DNA of 64,000 bases, taken from positions 1,178,001-1,242,000 of the forward strand of contig NZ_NEVL01000003.1 in the NCBI RefSeq assembly GCF_002261335.1. Direction: 5' to 3'. The position numbers and the translations under genes were made by a program. Under the pieces are notes generated by a model that saw only the letters and a program-made list of their open reading frames with translations, searched no databases and was not told where the DNA came from. Of this stretch, positions 34,208 to 42,728 are shown piece by piece (position 1 is the first letter of the stretch; every line of letters starts with the position of its first letter). The DNA is from Bordetella genomosp. 1 (GTDB lineage Bacteria; Pseudomonadota; Gammaproteobacteria; Burkholderiales; Burkholderiaceae_B).

Positions 34208-35167
34208 TCAATCCGCCTTCAGCCCCGCCTCCGCGATCAGCGGCCCCCACTTCTTGCGTTCGCTGGCGGCGAACTGGCGCAGCTCGTCGGCGCTGCCGCC
34301 CGCCGGCTCGTGGCCGAGTTCGAGCAGGCGCTTGCGCACCTCGGGCTGCTTCAGGATGGTGGCGAGCGTGTCGTTCAGGGTCTTCACCACGGCCCCCGGC
34401 GTGCCGCGCGGCACATAGACGCCGTTCCACGCGATCACCTGGAAGCCGTTCACGCCCGCGTCGGCCACCGAAGGCACGCCGGGCAGCAGCGCCGAGGGCT
34501 TGAGCGAGGTCACGCCCAGCGGCACCAGCTTGCCGCTGTCGATGAAGGCACGCGACGCGCTCACCGTGTCCACGCCGACCGCCACCCGGCCGCCGATCAG
34601 GTCGGTCATGGCCGTGCTCGAGCCCTTGTACGGAATGCCGGCGATGCGGGTCGAGGTCTGCTTCTCGAGCAGCTCCAGCACCAGCCGCGCGGTGGTGCTG
34701 GGCAGGCCCACGTCCACGCCATCGGGCTTGGCGCGCGCGGCCTTGAGCAGATCCTGCAGGCTCTTGAGGGGCGAACCGGCAGGCGTCAGCAGCACCATGG
34801 GAAACGAGCTGACCAGCATCACGGGCTCGAAGTCCTTCTCCGGATCGAAGGGCAGCGAGCTGTAGAGATACTGGTTGAGCACGTGGGTGCCGTTGGTGCC
34901 CATGAGGACGGTGTAGCCGTCGGCGGCCGCGCGGCCGACTTCGGCGGTGCCGATGTTGCCGCCGGCGCCCGGCCGGTTCTCGACCACGAAGGTCTGGCCC
35001 AGCGCCTTGGTCAGGTGTTCGGCGAGATAGCGCGTGGCCACGTCGGTGCCCTGCCCCGCCTGGTAGGGAACGATCACGCGCACCGGCTTGGCGGGATAGG
35101 TTTCGGCCCAGGCCGGCCGCAGGCATGCCAGCGCCGCAAGCAGCGCTGTGCTCAACAGTCTTTTCAT
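34208..35167 (-). CDS. Bug/TctC-family solute-binding protein
   Basis: A 319-residue periplasmic receptor with a Sec signal (MKRLLSTALLAALACLRPAWAE) and family blocks YPAKPVRVIVPYQAGQGTD, FVVENRPGAGGNIG, IPYKGSSTAMTDLIGG and LLPGVPSVADAG. It lies 50 bp downstream of the CoA-transferase gene and probably binds the acid processed by the CoA-dependent enzymes upstream. No TctAB partner is visible. Confidence 0.88.
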   Translation of the reverse strand: MKRLLSTALLAALACLRPAWAETYPAKPVRVIVPYQAGQGTDVATRYLAEHLTKALGQTFVVENRPGAGGNIGTAEVGRAAADGYTVLMGTNGTHVLNQYLYSSLPFDPEKDFEPVMLVSSFPMVLLTPAGSPLKSLQDLLKAARAKPDGVDVGLPSTTARLVLELLEKQTSTRIAGIPYKGSSTAMTDLIGGRVAVGVDTVSASRAFIDSGKLVPLGVTSLKPSALLPGVPSVADAGVNGFQVIAWNGVYVPRGTPGAVVKTLNDTLATILKQPEVRKRLLELGHEPAGGSADELRQFAASERKKWGPLIAEAGLKAD

Positions 35168-35217
35168 CGATGTCTCCTGGTGGAAGGAATGGCTTTGTTA
35201 TGTTCCGTGCCGCCCGT

Positions 35218-36420
35218 CTATGGGGCGGCAGGCAATGCGCCGCTCTCGCGCAACTGCGCGATGCGGTCCGGGTCGAACCCGGCCTCCTGCAGAATCTGCT
35301 CGGTGTGTTCGGCGAACCGGGGCGGCGCGCGCCCCGGCGCCCCGGGCGTGCGGCTCAGGTGGTTGGGCAGGCCCACGCCCCGATAGCCGCCCTCGCCCAC
35401 GCGCATGGCCGCCGCGTGCGGCTGCGCAAACGCCTCGGGCACGCTGTTGACCGGACCGGCCGGCACGCCCAGCCCCATCAGCGCCTGGCACAGGGGCTGG
35501 CGTTCGTGGCCGGCCAGGGCTTTCTCGATGATGGCGCGCAGCGCGTCGCGATGGCGCAGCCGGCCCGCGTTGTGCGCGTAGCGTTCGTCGGCCAGCGCCT
35601 CGGCCAGGCCGAGATAATCGCAGAAGCGGCGGAACTGCCGGTCGTTCAGGATGCCGAGGAACACGGGCCCGTCACGGCACTGGAACTTGTCGTAGGGCGC
35701 GATGTTGGGATGGGCGCTGCCGAGCAGCCCCGGCGCCGCGCCCGACTCCATCCAGTTGGCCGCGTGCGGCACCAGCAGGCTGAGCGCGGTGTTGAACAGC
35801 GTGGCCTCCACGCGCTGGCCCCGGCCGCTCCTGGCGCGCTCGACCAGCGCCATCAGGATGCCGGTCATGGCCGTGTAGCCGGTGAGGTGGTCGACGATGG
35901 GGATGCCGATGCGGGTGGGGCCGCAGGCCGGCTCGCCGTTCACGCTCATCAGGCCGCACATGGCCTGCAGGATCGCGTCGTAGCCGGGCAGCCCGCCCAG
36001 CGGGCCGTCGGCGCCGAAGCCGGAGATCGCGCAATACACCAGGCGCGGAAAGCGCGCGGCCAGCGTCTGTTCGTAGTCCAGGCCCCAGCGCGCCATCGTG
36101 CCGGGGACGAAATTCTCGACCAGCACGTCGGCCTCTTCGAGCAGCGCCAGCAGCACCGCCCTGCCCTCGGGCCGCGACAGGTCGAGGGCCAGCGCGCGCT
36201 TGCCGCGATTGACGGCACTGAAATACGCCGCGTCGCCCGAGGCCGCGAACGGCGGCCCGAGCGTGCGGGTCTCGTCGCCCGAGGGCGGCTCGATCTTGAT
36301 GACGTCGGCGCCGTTGTCGGCCAGCATCTGCGTGCAGAGCGGGCCGGCCAGCACGCGCGACAGGTCGACGATCTTCAGGCCGGCGAGCGCGCCGCCCTGC
36401 GGTACGGAAGCTTCGGACAT
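35218..36420 (-). CDS. Family III (CaiB/BaiF) CoA-transferase
   Basis: A 400-residue CoA-transferase moving CoA between carboxylic acids. N-terminal GLKIVDLSRVLAGPLCTQMLADNGADVIKIEPPSGDETR is the family hallmark. The region GYDAILQAMCGLMSVNG carries the conserved Asp that forms the acyl-enzyme in the family, and the interlocked-ring C-terminus (FAEHTEQILQEAGF) is complete. GGAGG precedes the chosen ATG by 5 bases. It sits with a hydratase, an acyl-CoA ligase and a Bug receptor, so it probably activates the imported acid. Confidence 0.88.
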   Translation of the reverse strand: MSEASVPQGGALAGLKIVDLSRVLAGPLCTQMLADNGADVIKIEPPSGDETRTLGPPFAASGDAAYFSAVNRGKRALALDLSRPEGRAVLLALLEEADVLVENFVPGTMARWGLDYEQTLAARFPRLVYCAISGFGADGPLGGLPGYDAILQAMCGLMSVNGEPACGPTRIGIPIVDHLTGYTAMTGILMALVERARSGRGQRVEATLFNTALSLLVPHAANWMESGAAPGLLGSAHPNIAPYDKFQCRDGPVFLGILNDRQFRRFCDYLGLAEALADERYAHNAGRLRHRDALRAIIEKALAGHERQPLCQALMGLGVPAGPVNSVPEAFAQPHAAAMRVGEGGYRGVGLPNHLSRTPGAPGRAPPRFAEHTEQILQEAGFDPDRIAQLRESGALPAAP

Positions 36421-36477
36421 GGTCGCCTCCAAGCGATGGGGCCCCGGCGCGAACCGGGGTGTCCGGAAGGGCGCCGG

Positions 36478-37623
36478 TCAGGCGCGCGACGGCAGCTCCA
36501 CCACGCCGGTGCCGAGCACGGAGAGCTCGTCGTCCTGGTTGCGGGCCTCCTGCTCGATCTCCACGAGGTGCCGGCCGTCTTCCACGTACTTCCGTTTGAC
36601 GCGGCCCTTGAAGAACAGCATATCGCCTTCGGGGTTGTGGCGGCGGATCTTGCAGTGCGACTTGCGCAGGAAGCCGTCGTCGCCCATCCAGTTGGTGAGA
36701 TGGTGCGTGAGCCAGGAGTTGCGCTCCGGACCGTAGTCGTAGGCGCCCGGCGCGCCCACCTCCAGCGCGAAGTCCTCTTCCCAGTGCACGCGCTCGGGCA
36801 CGTCGGGAATGCCGAAGCGGTTGGTGATGCCCACGCCCGGATGGGCGTCGATCAGTTGCCAGGCGATCTTGTTGGCGCGGATGTAGAGGCCGCCCCAGCC
36901 CTGCGCGAAGGCGATGAAGCCGGTCACGGTCATGGGGCCCTTGAACAGCACGGGCAGCGCCTCGCCCTCGGTCACGTCTTCCCAGTAGCGCGTGTTGGCG
37001 CCGCGCACCTCCTCCTGGGCATAGAGCTTGTAGGCCTCGCGGATCTCCGCCTCGGAATAGCGGCGCGGTTCGCGCGCGCGCACTTCCTTGTATTTGCTGC
37101 CCTGTTCACGGGCGTGGTCGCGCTCGGTGCGGAAGCACCAACTGTCGGCCTCGGCCACCTTGTCGCCTTCCTGGTTGAAGAAGTCGACGTGATAGATCTG
37201 CTGGACGGCGCGGCCGGCGAAGCGGGTTTCGTGCTCGACCAGGTCTTTCAGGTAGGCCTCGGTGGAGATGGTGTCGTTGCGGCGCACCGGCTTGTGCCAG
37301 CTCCAGTCGGCGCCCGACCACATGGCGTGCACGCCCGGCAGGCCGCCCACGTAGCCCGACACGATGCGGCTGGTGGAGAACAGAAAGCTGGGCAGCGCCA
37401 CGATGCCGCCGAAGCGCGAGCGTGCCGCGTACTCCGGGTCGCACCACAGCGGATTGTCATCGCCGATGCCGTGGGCGTAGTGGCGGATGTTGTCGCGGGT
37501 GGCTTCGTAGCACCAGGGTTCGGCGGTGGCGCCGATCTTCACGCCGATGCGGTCGCGCAGTTCCTCGAGGCCGCGTTCGGTGATCTTGGGAAAGCTGCGG
37601 GGCGTTTGCGTCTGGGTCAACAT
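36478..37623 (-). CDS. MaoC/FAS1-like hydratase-dehydratase domain protein
   Basis: A 381-residue double-hotdog-type protein. The N-terminal domain resembles the FAS1-like dehydratase/MaoC N-terminal domain (ATRDNIRHYAHGIGDDNPLWCD, FGGIVALPSFLFS); the C-terminal half has a second hotdog (WLTHHLTNWMGDDGFLRKSHCKIRRHNPEGD). Such proteins hydrate enoyl-CoA or dehydrate 3-hydroxyacyl-CoA, often mesaconyl- or citramalyl-CoA-like compounds. Flanked by the CoA-transferase and acyl-CoA ligase genes on the same strand. Confidence 0.75.
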   Translation of the reverse strand: MLTQTQTPRSFPKITERGLEELRDRIGVKIGATAEPWCYEATRDNIRHYAHGIGDDNPLWCDPEYAARSRFGGIVALPSFLFSTSRIVSGYVGGLPGVHAMWSGADWSWHKPVRRNDTISTEAYLKDLVEHETRFAGRAVQQIYHVDFFNQEGDKVAEADSWCFRTERDHAREQGSKYKEVRAREPRRYSEAEIREAYKLYAQEEVRGANTRYWEDVTEGEALPVLFKGPMTVTGFIAFAQGWGGLYIRANKIAWQLIDAHPGVGITNRFGIPDVPERVHWEEDFALEVGAPGAYDYGPERNSWLTHHLTNWMGDDGFLRKSHCKIRRHNPEGDMLFFKGRVKRKYVEDGRHLVEIEQEARNQDDELSVLGTGVVELPSRA

Positions 37624-37645
37624 GGTGTCTCCGTGGAATGTAGGG

Positions 37646-39220
37646 TCACTGCACGGCCGCGGCCGTGGCGGGGGGAGCAACTGCAACTTCCTGCTCACGC
37701 AATTTCTTGCGATGGATCTTGCCGGCGGGCGTCTTGGGCAACTCGGCCACGAACACGACCTGCCGGGGATACTCGTGCTGACTCAGTTGCGTGCGCACCG
37801 CATCCTGAATCTCCTGGATGAACGCCTCGTCGCCCGCGCGGCGCGCCACCACGAAGGCCTTCACCACCTGGCCGCGCAGCGCGTCCGGCACGCCGATGGC
37901 GGCCGCCTCGGTCACGTCGGGGTGCTTGAGGATGGCGTCTTCGATCTCGACCGCGCTCATGGTCCAGCCGGCCGAGATGATCACGTCGTCGGCCCGCCCG
38001 CCGTGCCAGAAGTAGCCATCGGCATCGACACGGCCCAGGTCCTTGGTGGGCACCCAGGCGCCGCGCCGCCAGAGCTTGATCTCGCCGGTGACGCCGGGCG
38101 GGCACGGCGCGCCGCTGGCGTCCTGCACCTGCACCGTGAGCCCGGGCACCGCCTTGCCCAGCGAGCCCGGCTTGACCGGAAAGTCGGGCGCGCCCGGGTA
38201 ATTGACCAGGCAGACCCCGATCTCGGTGGTGCCGTACATGCTGCAGGCCGGGCGGCCGAAGGTCTGCGCCACGAACTCGGCGGTCTCGCTGTCGATCGGC
38301 TCGCCGGTGAACGACAGCTTGTCGAGGTGGTAGCGGTAGCGCGCCGCCGCGCCGGAATTGCGCATCATGCGGTAGTGCGTGGCGGCCGCCGACAGGTTGG
38401 TGAAGCGGTGCTCCTGCAGCGCGCGCAGCAGCCACTCGGCGTTGTACTTGCCGGCATAGGCGCCGATGGTGACGCCGAGTGCCAGCGGCGCCAGCGTGCC
38501 GTGCCACAGGCCGTGTCCCCAGGCCGGCGACGAGGGGCACATGAAGCGGTCACCCGGCCGCACGCCCGTGCCGTAGAGCGTTGCCAGCATGAGCGTGACC
38601 AGCGCGCGATGGCTGTGTCTGACCGCGTCGGGCAGCTCGCGGGTGGTGCCCGAGGTGTACTGGAAGATGGCCAGGTCGTCGGCCCTGCTCTCTGGCGCAT
38701 AGCGATCCGGATACGACGCGAGGCCGGGCAGGAAGTCGGCGTCCGCCACGATGATCTCCAGGCCCGGCAAGGCCGGCACCTGCGGCGCCTTCTCCGCGTT
38801 GGTCACCAGCAGCCGGGGCCGGCAATCCTCCACGCGCAGCCGGATGCCATCGGGCCCGAACAAGGTGAACAGCGGCACGGCGATGGCGCCGCGCTTGATC
38901 GCACCGAACAGCGCCACGTAGAACTCGCGCGACGGCTCCAGCATCACGGCCACCCGGTCGCCCGGCACGATGCCCCGGGCCGCCAGCGCGTGGGCGAAAC
39001 GCGACGCGTCGCGCGCCAGTTCGTCGAAGCCCAGCGTCTCATCCTCGCCGTTGGCCTTGACCAGGATGATGGCGGGCCGGCCGCTGCCGGCATGGCGGTC
39101 GATGCATTCGTGCGCGATGTTCATGTGGCCGCGGTCGCCGTCGAACAGCTCCCACAGGCGCTCGGGCGTGCAGTGCGCCTGGGCCTCGGCGTAACTGAGG
39201 TAATCCGTCAATCGGGTCAT
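37646..39220 (-). CDS. AMP-binding acyl-CoA synthetase (MACS/benzoate-CoA-ligase-like)
   Basis: A 524-residue ANL-superfamily ligase. The P-loop reads YTSGTTRELPDAVRHSH, an unusual variant of YTSGTTGxPKG seen in a subset of medium-chain/aromatic acyl-CoA synthetases. The remaining core motifs are normal: MYGTTEIG, WHGGRADDVIISAGWTMSAVEIE, and catalytic lysine in PKTPAGKIHRKKLRE near the C-terminus. It would form acyl-CoA from a short-chain or aromatic acid. First gene of the ligase-hydratase-CoA-transferase-Bug operon, divergent from iclR. Confidence 0.85.
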   Translation of the reverse strand: MTRLTDYLSYAEAQAHCTPERLWELFDGDRGHMNIAHECIDRHAGSGRPAIILVKANGEDETLGFDELARDASRFAHALAARGIVPGDRVAVMLEPSREFYVALFGAIKRGAIAVPLFTLFGPDGIRLRVEDCRPRLLVTNAEKAPQVPALPGLEIIVADADFLPGLASYPDRYAPESRADDLAIFQYTSGTTRELPDAVRHSHRALVTLMLATLYGTGVRPGDRFMCPSSPAWGHGLWHGTLAPLALGVTIGAYAGKYNAEWLLRALQEHRFTNLSAAATHYRMMRNSGAAARYRYHLDKLSFTGEPIDSETAEFVAQTFGRPACSMYGTTEIGVCLVNYPGAPDFPVKPGSLGKAVPGLTVQVQDASGAPCPPGVTGEIKLWRRGAWVPTKDLGRVDADGYFWHGGRADDVIISAGWTMSAVEIEDAILKHPDVTEAAAIGVPDALRGQVVKAFVVARRAGDEAFIQEIQDAVRTQLSQHEYPRQVVFVAELPKTPAGKIHRKKLREQEVAVAPPATAAAVQ

Positions 39221-39290
39221 GACGCCATGTCTCCTCGTTCTGGTGAGGCTCACTTTGCGCGCCGCCGATTAAATTGTCAATGACGTTTAT

Positions 39291-39310
39291 TGATTGTATT
39301 AGTACAATCA
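39291..39310. promoter_or_regulatory. Perfect palindrome in the IclR/ligase divergent gap
   Basis: TGATTGTA-TTAG-TACAATCA is a perfect inverted repeat with 8-bp arms, in an AT-rich patch of the 164-bp gap between the ligase operon (start 39220) and the IclR gene (start 39385). Size, symmetry and position fit an IclR-family operator serving both directions. Regulation by the adjacent IclR protein is an inference. Confidence 0.6.
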
Positions 39311-39384
39311 TTGTGAAGAGAAAGCGCGGCGCGATGGCGTCGATCCGGCGTATCCTGTGCCCTCACGAATGGAGAATCCTGCGC

Positions 39385-40179
39385 ATGAATGAAGCGATCG
39401 AAGCCGACCGGAAAGCGGGCCCGCGCATACGCGAAGTGCCCGCCGTCACGCGTGCCATCGCGATCCTGCGTCTGCTGGGCCGCGGCGGCGAAGCGCTCAC
39501 GCTCAAGACGATCTCGGACGAGCTGGGCATGGTCACCAGCACCTGCCTGCACATCCTGCGCGTGCTGGTCGACGAAGGCCTGGTCAAGGTCGATGCCGGC
39601 AGCAAGCGCTACAGCCTCGGCGTGGGCATGCTCACGCTGGCGCGCAGCGTGATCGAGAGCAGCCCCTTTCCCGCGCTCGTGCAGCCGGCGCTCGATCGCG
39701 TGTCGCAGGAAGCCAACGTCACGGCCATCGGCGTGGAGATCGCCGGCCAGGATCACATGGTGGTGCTGGCGCTCTCGCGTTCGCATGCGCCGTTCCGGCT
39801 GCACGTGGACGTGGGCAGCCGTTTTCCGGCGCTGATCAGCGCCACGGGCCGGCTGGTGGCGGCCTTCGGCGGCATCGGCGATGCCGAGGTCGAGCGGCGC
39901 TTCAAGGCCTTGCGCTGGGACCAGGCGCCCGATATCGAGAGCTGGCGCAAGGACGTGGACCAGGCGCGCGCCAAGGGCTACAGCATCGACCGCGGCAACT
40001 ACATCGACGGCGTCACGGTCGTGGCCGTGCCCGTGCTCGACGCTGCCGGCCGGCTGACCCACTCGCTGGTCGGTGCCGGCCTGTCCACCCACCTGGGCGC
40101 GGCAAAGGCACAGGCCCTCGCCCGCGATCTGCAGGCCGAGGCGCAACGGCTGTCGCAACTGCTGGCCGCACGGAGCTGA
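39385..40179 (+). CDS. IclR-family transcriptional regulator
   Basis: A 264-residue regulator: winged helix at about residues 15-75 (VPAVTRAIAILRLLGRGGEALTLKTISDELGMVTSTCLHILRVLVDEGLV), then the GAF-like IclR effector domain (AIGVEIAGQDHMVVLA; GSRFPALISATGRLVAAFGG; GVTVVAVPVLDAAG). I start at 39385 because GGAG precedes it; the frame is open further upstream and the ATG at 39334 is possible. It probably controls the divergent ligase operon and its own thioesterase partner. Confidence 0.88.
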   Translation: MNEAIEADRKAGPRIREVPAVTRAIAILRLLGRGGEALTLKTISDELGMVTSTCLHILRVLVDEGLVKVDAGSKRYSLGVGMLTLARSVIESSPFPALVQPALDRVSQEANVTAIGVEIAGQDHMVVLALSRSHAPFRLHVDVGSRFPALISATGRLVAAFGGIGDAEVERRFKALRWDQAPDIESWRKDVDQARAKGYSIDRGNYIDGVTVVAVPVLDAAGRLTHSLVGAGLSTHLGAAKAQALARDLQAEAQRLSQLLAARS

Positions 40180-40180
40180 G

Positions 40181-40606
40181 ATGACACGCGCAACGATCAC
40201 CGCGCAGGCGCTGCGCGACGCGGGCTGGACCGAGCGTGCCGGCCAGGGTTTCTCGGCCCACGTGGGGCCGATCTGGACCCGTCGCGAAGACGGGCACTGG
40301 GCCTATGGTCTCCTGACCGGCCCGCAGCATGCGAACATCGCCGGGCTGGTGCACGGCGGCCTCATCGCGACGCTGATGGACCAGGGCCTGAGCGCGATCG
40401 CCTGGGAACACGTCTCGCGCCAGCCCTGCGTGACCGTGCAACTCGATACCCAATACCTCACCGCCGCGCGGCCGGGCCAGTTTCTGGAGGCGCGCGGCCG
40501 CGTGTCGCGCGCCACGTCGTCGCTGGTGTTCGTGCAGGGCGAGATCACGGCCGGCGACGACACCATCGCCGCGGGCATGGCGATACTCAAGCGCATGCGC
40601 GCCTGA
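40181..40606 (+). CDS. PaaI-type hotdog thioesterase
   Basis: A 141-residue acyl-CoA thioesterase. The conserved hotdog helix HANIAGLVHGGLIATLMDQGLS contains the HGG(x)4-5 D active-site pattern, followed by TVQLDTQYLTAARPGQFLEARGRV. One base separates it from the iclR stop, with a GGAGCTGAG ribosome-binding region inside the end of iclR, so the two are coupled. It probably rescues CoA from dead-end thioesters of the divergent CoA pathway (inference). Confidence 0.82.
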   Translation: MTRATITAQALRDAGWTERAGQGFSAHVGPIWTRREDGHWAYGLLTGPQHANIAGLVHGGLIATLMDQGLSAIAWEHVSRQPCVTVQLDTQYLTAARPGQFLEARGRVSRATSSLVFVQGEITAGDDTIAAGMAILKRMRA

Positions 40607-40620
40607 GCCGCGCGCACGCC

Positions 40621-41544
40621 TCAACCCGACTGCGGATCGACGGCGCCCGACATGTGGTGCCGGCACAGTTCGCCGAGCCGCACCAGCGCGGGCGGCAGGG
40701 TCTTGCCTTCGAGCGTCACGAACACGAACTGCGACGACAGCTCGAGCGCCGGCCGCACGTCGATGTGCACCAGCTCGCCGCGCTCGATGGCGGGCTGCGC
40801 CACCTGCAGCACGCCGAAGAACACCGTGTCGGTGGTGCGCACCAGATCGACGAGCGCGGTGATGTCGTTCGACTGGTACTGGATCGCATCGATGAAGTGC
40901 ACGGGCGGCCCGAAGTAGGCATTGAGCCGGTGCATCACCTCGTCGCTCATGGCGCGGCCGCTGGCCGCCACCGCGTAGCGCCGCAACGCATCGAAGTCGA
41001 GCGAGCGCGCCCGCGCCAGCGGATGGCCGGTGCGCACCACGAAGCCCAGCGGCGTGCGCGGAAAGAAGCGCAGGTGCAGGTCGGCGTCGGCGGGAATGTG
41101 ATTGCGGTGCACCACCAGCGCATCGACGGCGCCCTCGCGCAGCTCCTGCACCTGCATGTCGGGCGTGCCGCCGCTCAGGAGCAGCTTGATCGCGGGATAG
41201 CGCGCCTTCATCTCGCGCAGCAGCGGCAACGACAGGATGGCGGTGGGCGTGGGCCCCAACCCGAGCCGCAGGGTGCCGCCCGCATAATCGTCGAGCAGGC
41301 TGGCGCTGCGGCGCAGCTCGGCCAGCTCCACCCGGATCCGGCGCGCACGCACGATGGCCAGCTCGCCCAACGCCGTCAGTGTTTTCCCTTTGTCGCGCTC
41401 CAGCAGGCGCCCGCCCAGCGTCTCTTCGAGCGCGTGGATGCTGCGGCTCAGCGCCGGCTGCGTCATGTGCAATTTGGCCGCCGCACGGCTGAAAGACTGG
41501 GTTTCAACGAGCACGAGGAAGTGTTCCAGCTGCTGCAGGTTCAT
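40621..41544 (-). CDS. LysR-family transcriptional regulator
   Basis: A 307-residue regulator with helix-turn-helix at residues 3-62 (LQQLEHFLVLVETQSFSRAAAKLHMTQPALSRSIHALEETLGGRLLERD) and a LysR effector domain (LRLGLGPTPTAILSLPLLREM). It ends 14 bp from the convergent thioesterase gene and is divergent from the Bug-hydrolase-GGT genes, its likely targets. Confidence 0.88.
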   Translation of the reverse strand: MNLQQLEHFLVLVETQSFSRAAAKLHMTQPALSRSIHALEETLGGRLLERDKGKTLTALGELAIVRARRIRVELAELRRSASLLDDYAGGTLRLGLGPTPTAILSLPLLREMKARYPAIKLLLSGGTPDMQVQELREGAVDALVVHRNHIPADADLHLRFFPRTPLGFVVRTGHPLARARSLDFDALRRYAVAASGRAMSDEVMHRLNAYFGPPVHFIDAIQYQSNDITALVDLVRTTDTVFFGVLQVAQPAIERGELVHIDVRPALELSSQFVFVTLEGKTLPPALVRLGELCRHHMSGAVDPQSG

Positions 41545-41561
41545 GTCCGCCCCTCCGAACT

Positions 41562-41609
41562 ATGACGTTCTGATTATGGTTCGATGACGAATTATGCATT
41601 GGACGTCAT
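41562..41609. promoter_or_regulatory. Dyad and direct repeats in the LysR/Bug divergent gap
   Basis: ATGACGT at 41562-41568 is mirrored by ACGTCAT at 41603-41609, and a third ATGACG lies at 41584-41589, all in an AT-rich stretch. TTGGAC (41599-41604) with CAGAAT (41623-41628), spaced 18 bases, could be the Bug promoter; CATAAT on the minus strand (41573-41578) could serve the lysR side. Compatible with LysR control but not proven. Confidence 0.4.
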
Positions 41610-41667
41610 GGAAAAGCGCCACCAGAATGCGGACCTTCACTTCCGATTTCCTCTGGAGCATCCGGCC

Positions 41668-42684
41668 ATGGCCCTCGGTTCCCCGCTTCCGCAGTTGGCA
41701 TCTCCCCTTCTTCAACGCCTGCTCGGCCTGGCTGCCGCAGGCACGCTGGCGCTTGCCTGCGCCGCGCCCGCGGCCGCGGCGGACTGGCCGGCCCGCCCGG
41801 TCTCGGTCTATGTGCCGGTGGCCGCCGGTGGCGCGGCCGACGCGCTGGCGCGTGGCTGGGCCGCCTATGCGGGCAAGGCCATCGGCGGCACGGTGGTGGT
41901 GGAGAACAAGCCGGGCGCCAACGGCAGCATCGCGGCCGCCTACGTCGCCAAGCAGCCCGCCGACGGCTACGCGCTGCTGTTCGGCAGCACCTCCAACATG
42001 TCGGTGAACCCCTTCACCTACGCGCAGCTGGCCTACGACCCCACCCGCGATTTCGATCCGGTCACCAAGATCGCCGGCACCTCGCAGGTGCTGGTCGCCA
42101 ATCCGGGCACCGGCATCCGTTCGGTGGACGACCTCGTGAAGCAGGCGCGCGCCAACCCGGGCCGCCTGAACTACGGCTCGGCCGGCATCGGCAACTCGAC
42201 CCACCTGAACGTGGCGTTTCTCGCCGAACACTTCAAGCTGGAGATGTCGCACGTGCCGTACAAGGGCGCGGCGCCGGCCATGATGGACCTGATCGGCGGC
42301 CAGATCGACCTCACCTCCGATGCCCTCACCGGGGCCGTGCCACAGGTCAAGACCGGCAAGGCGGTGCCGCTGGTGATCTTCGGCACCGACCGCGTCGCGC
42401 AGTTTCCCGACGTGCCCACCATCGCCGAGGTCGGCGTGCAGGGCTTTCCCGGCGACGCCTGGTATGGCCTGATGGCGCCCAAGGGCACCCCGCCGGAAAT
42501 CGTGCAGCGCCTGACGGAGGCCACGCGCAAGTTCTGGGCCGACGAGGCGGTGCGCAAGCAGATGGACGAGATCTACATGACCGCGCCCAAGGCCCTGGGC
42601 CCCGAGTCCGTGGCGCAATCGATGAAGACCGAGGCCGAGGTGTGGGGCCCCATCGTCAAGCGTCTCGGCATCCGCAACGACTGA
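41668..42684 (+). CDS. Bug/TctC-family solute-binding protein
   Basis: A 338-residue periplasmic receptor with a long Sec signal ending in AAPAAAADWP and Bug blocks WPARPVSVYVPVAAGGAADALAR, VVVENKPGANGSIAAAYVA, VPYKGAAPAMMDLIGGQID and FPDVPTIAEVG. The ATG at 41668 has GGAG upstream; the frame stays open to 41584, but that N-terminus would disrupt the signal peptide. First gene of a LysR-linked group with a serine hydrolase and a GGT-like enzyme. Confidence 0.88.
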   Translation: MALGSPLPQLASPLLQRLLGLAAAGTLALACAAPAAAADWPARPVSVYVPVAAGGAADALARGWAAYAGKAIGGTVVVENKPGANGSIAAAYVAKQPADGYALLFGSTSNMSVNPFTYAQLAYDPTRDFDPVTKIAGTSQVLVANPGTGIRSVDDLVKQARANPGRLNYGSAGIGNSTHLNVAFLAEHFKLEMSHVPYKGAAPAMMDLIGGQIDLTSDALTGAVPQVKTGKAVPLVIFGTDRVAQFPDVPTIAEVGVQGFPGDAWYGLMAPKGTPPEIVQRLTEATRKFWADEAVRKQMDEIYMTAPKALGPESVAQSMKTEAEVWGPIVKRLGIRND

Positions 42685-42687
42685 TCC

Positions 42688-42717
42688 AGGCCGGGCGGCA
42701 GGCCCGGCCTTCGCTTT
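42688..42717 (+). terminator. Hairpin after the Bug gene
   Basis: AGGCCGGGC (42688-42696) pairs with GCCCGGCCT (42702-42710) over a 5-base loop, followed by TCGCTTT. It directly follows the Bug stop and precedes the serine hydrolase start by about 15 bases, so it may attenuate rather than fully stop transcription into the next genes. Confidence 0.6.
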
Positions 42718-42728
42718 CTGGAACTCCC

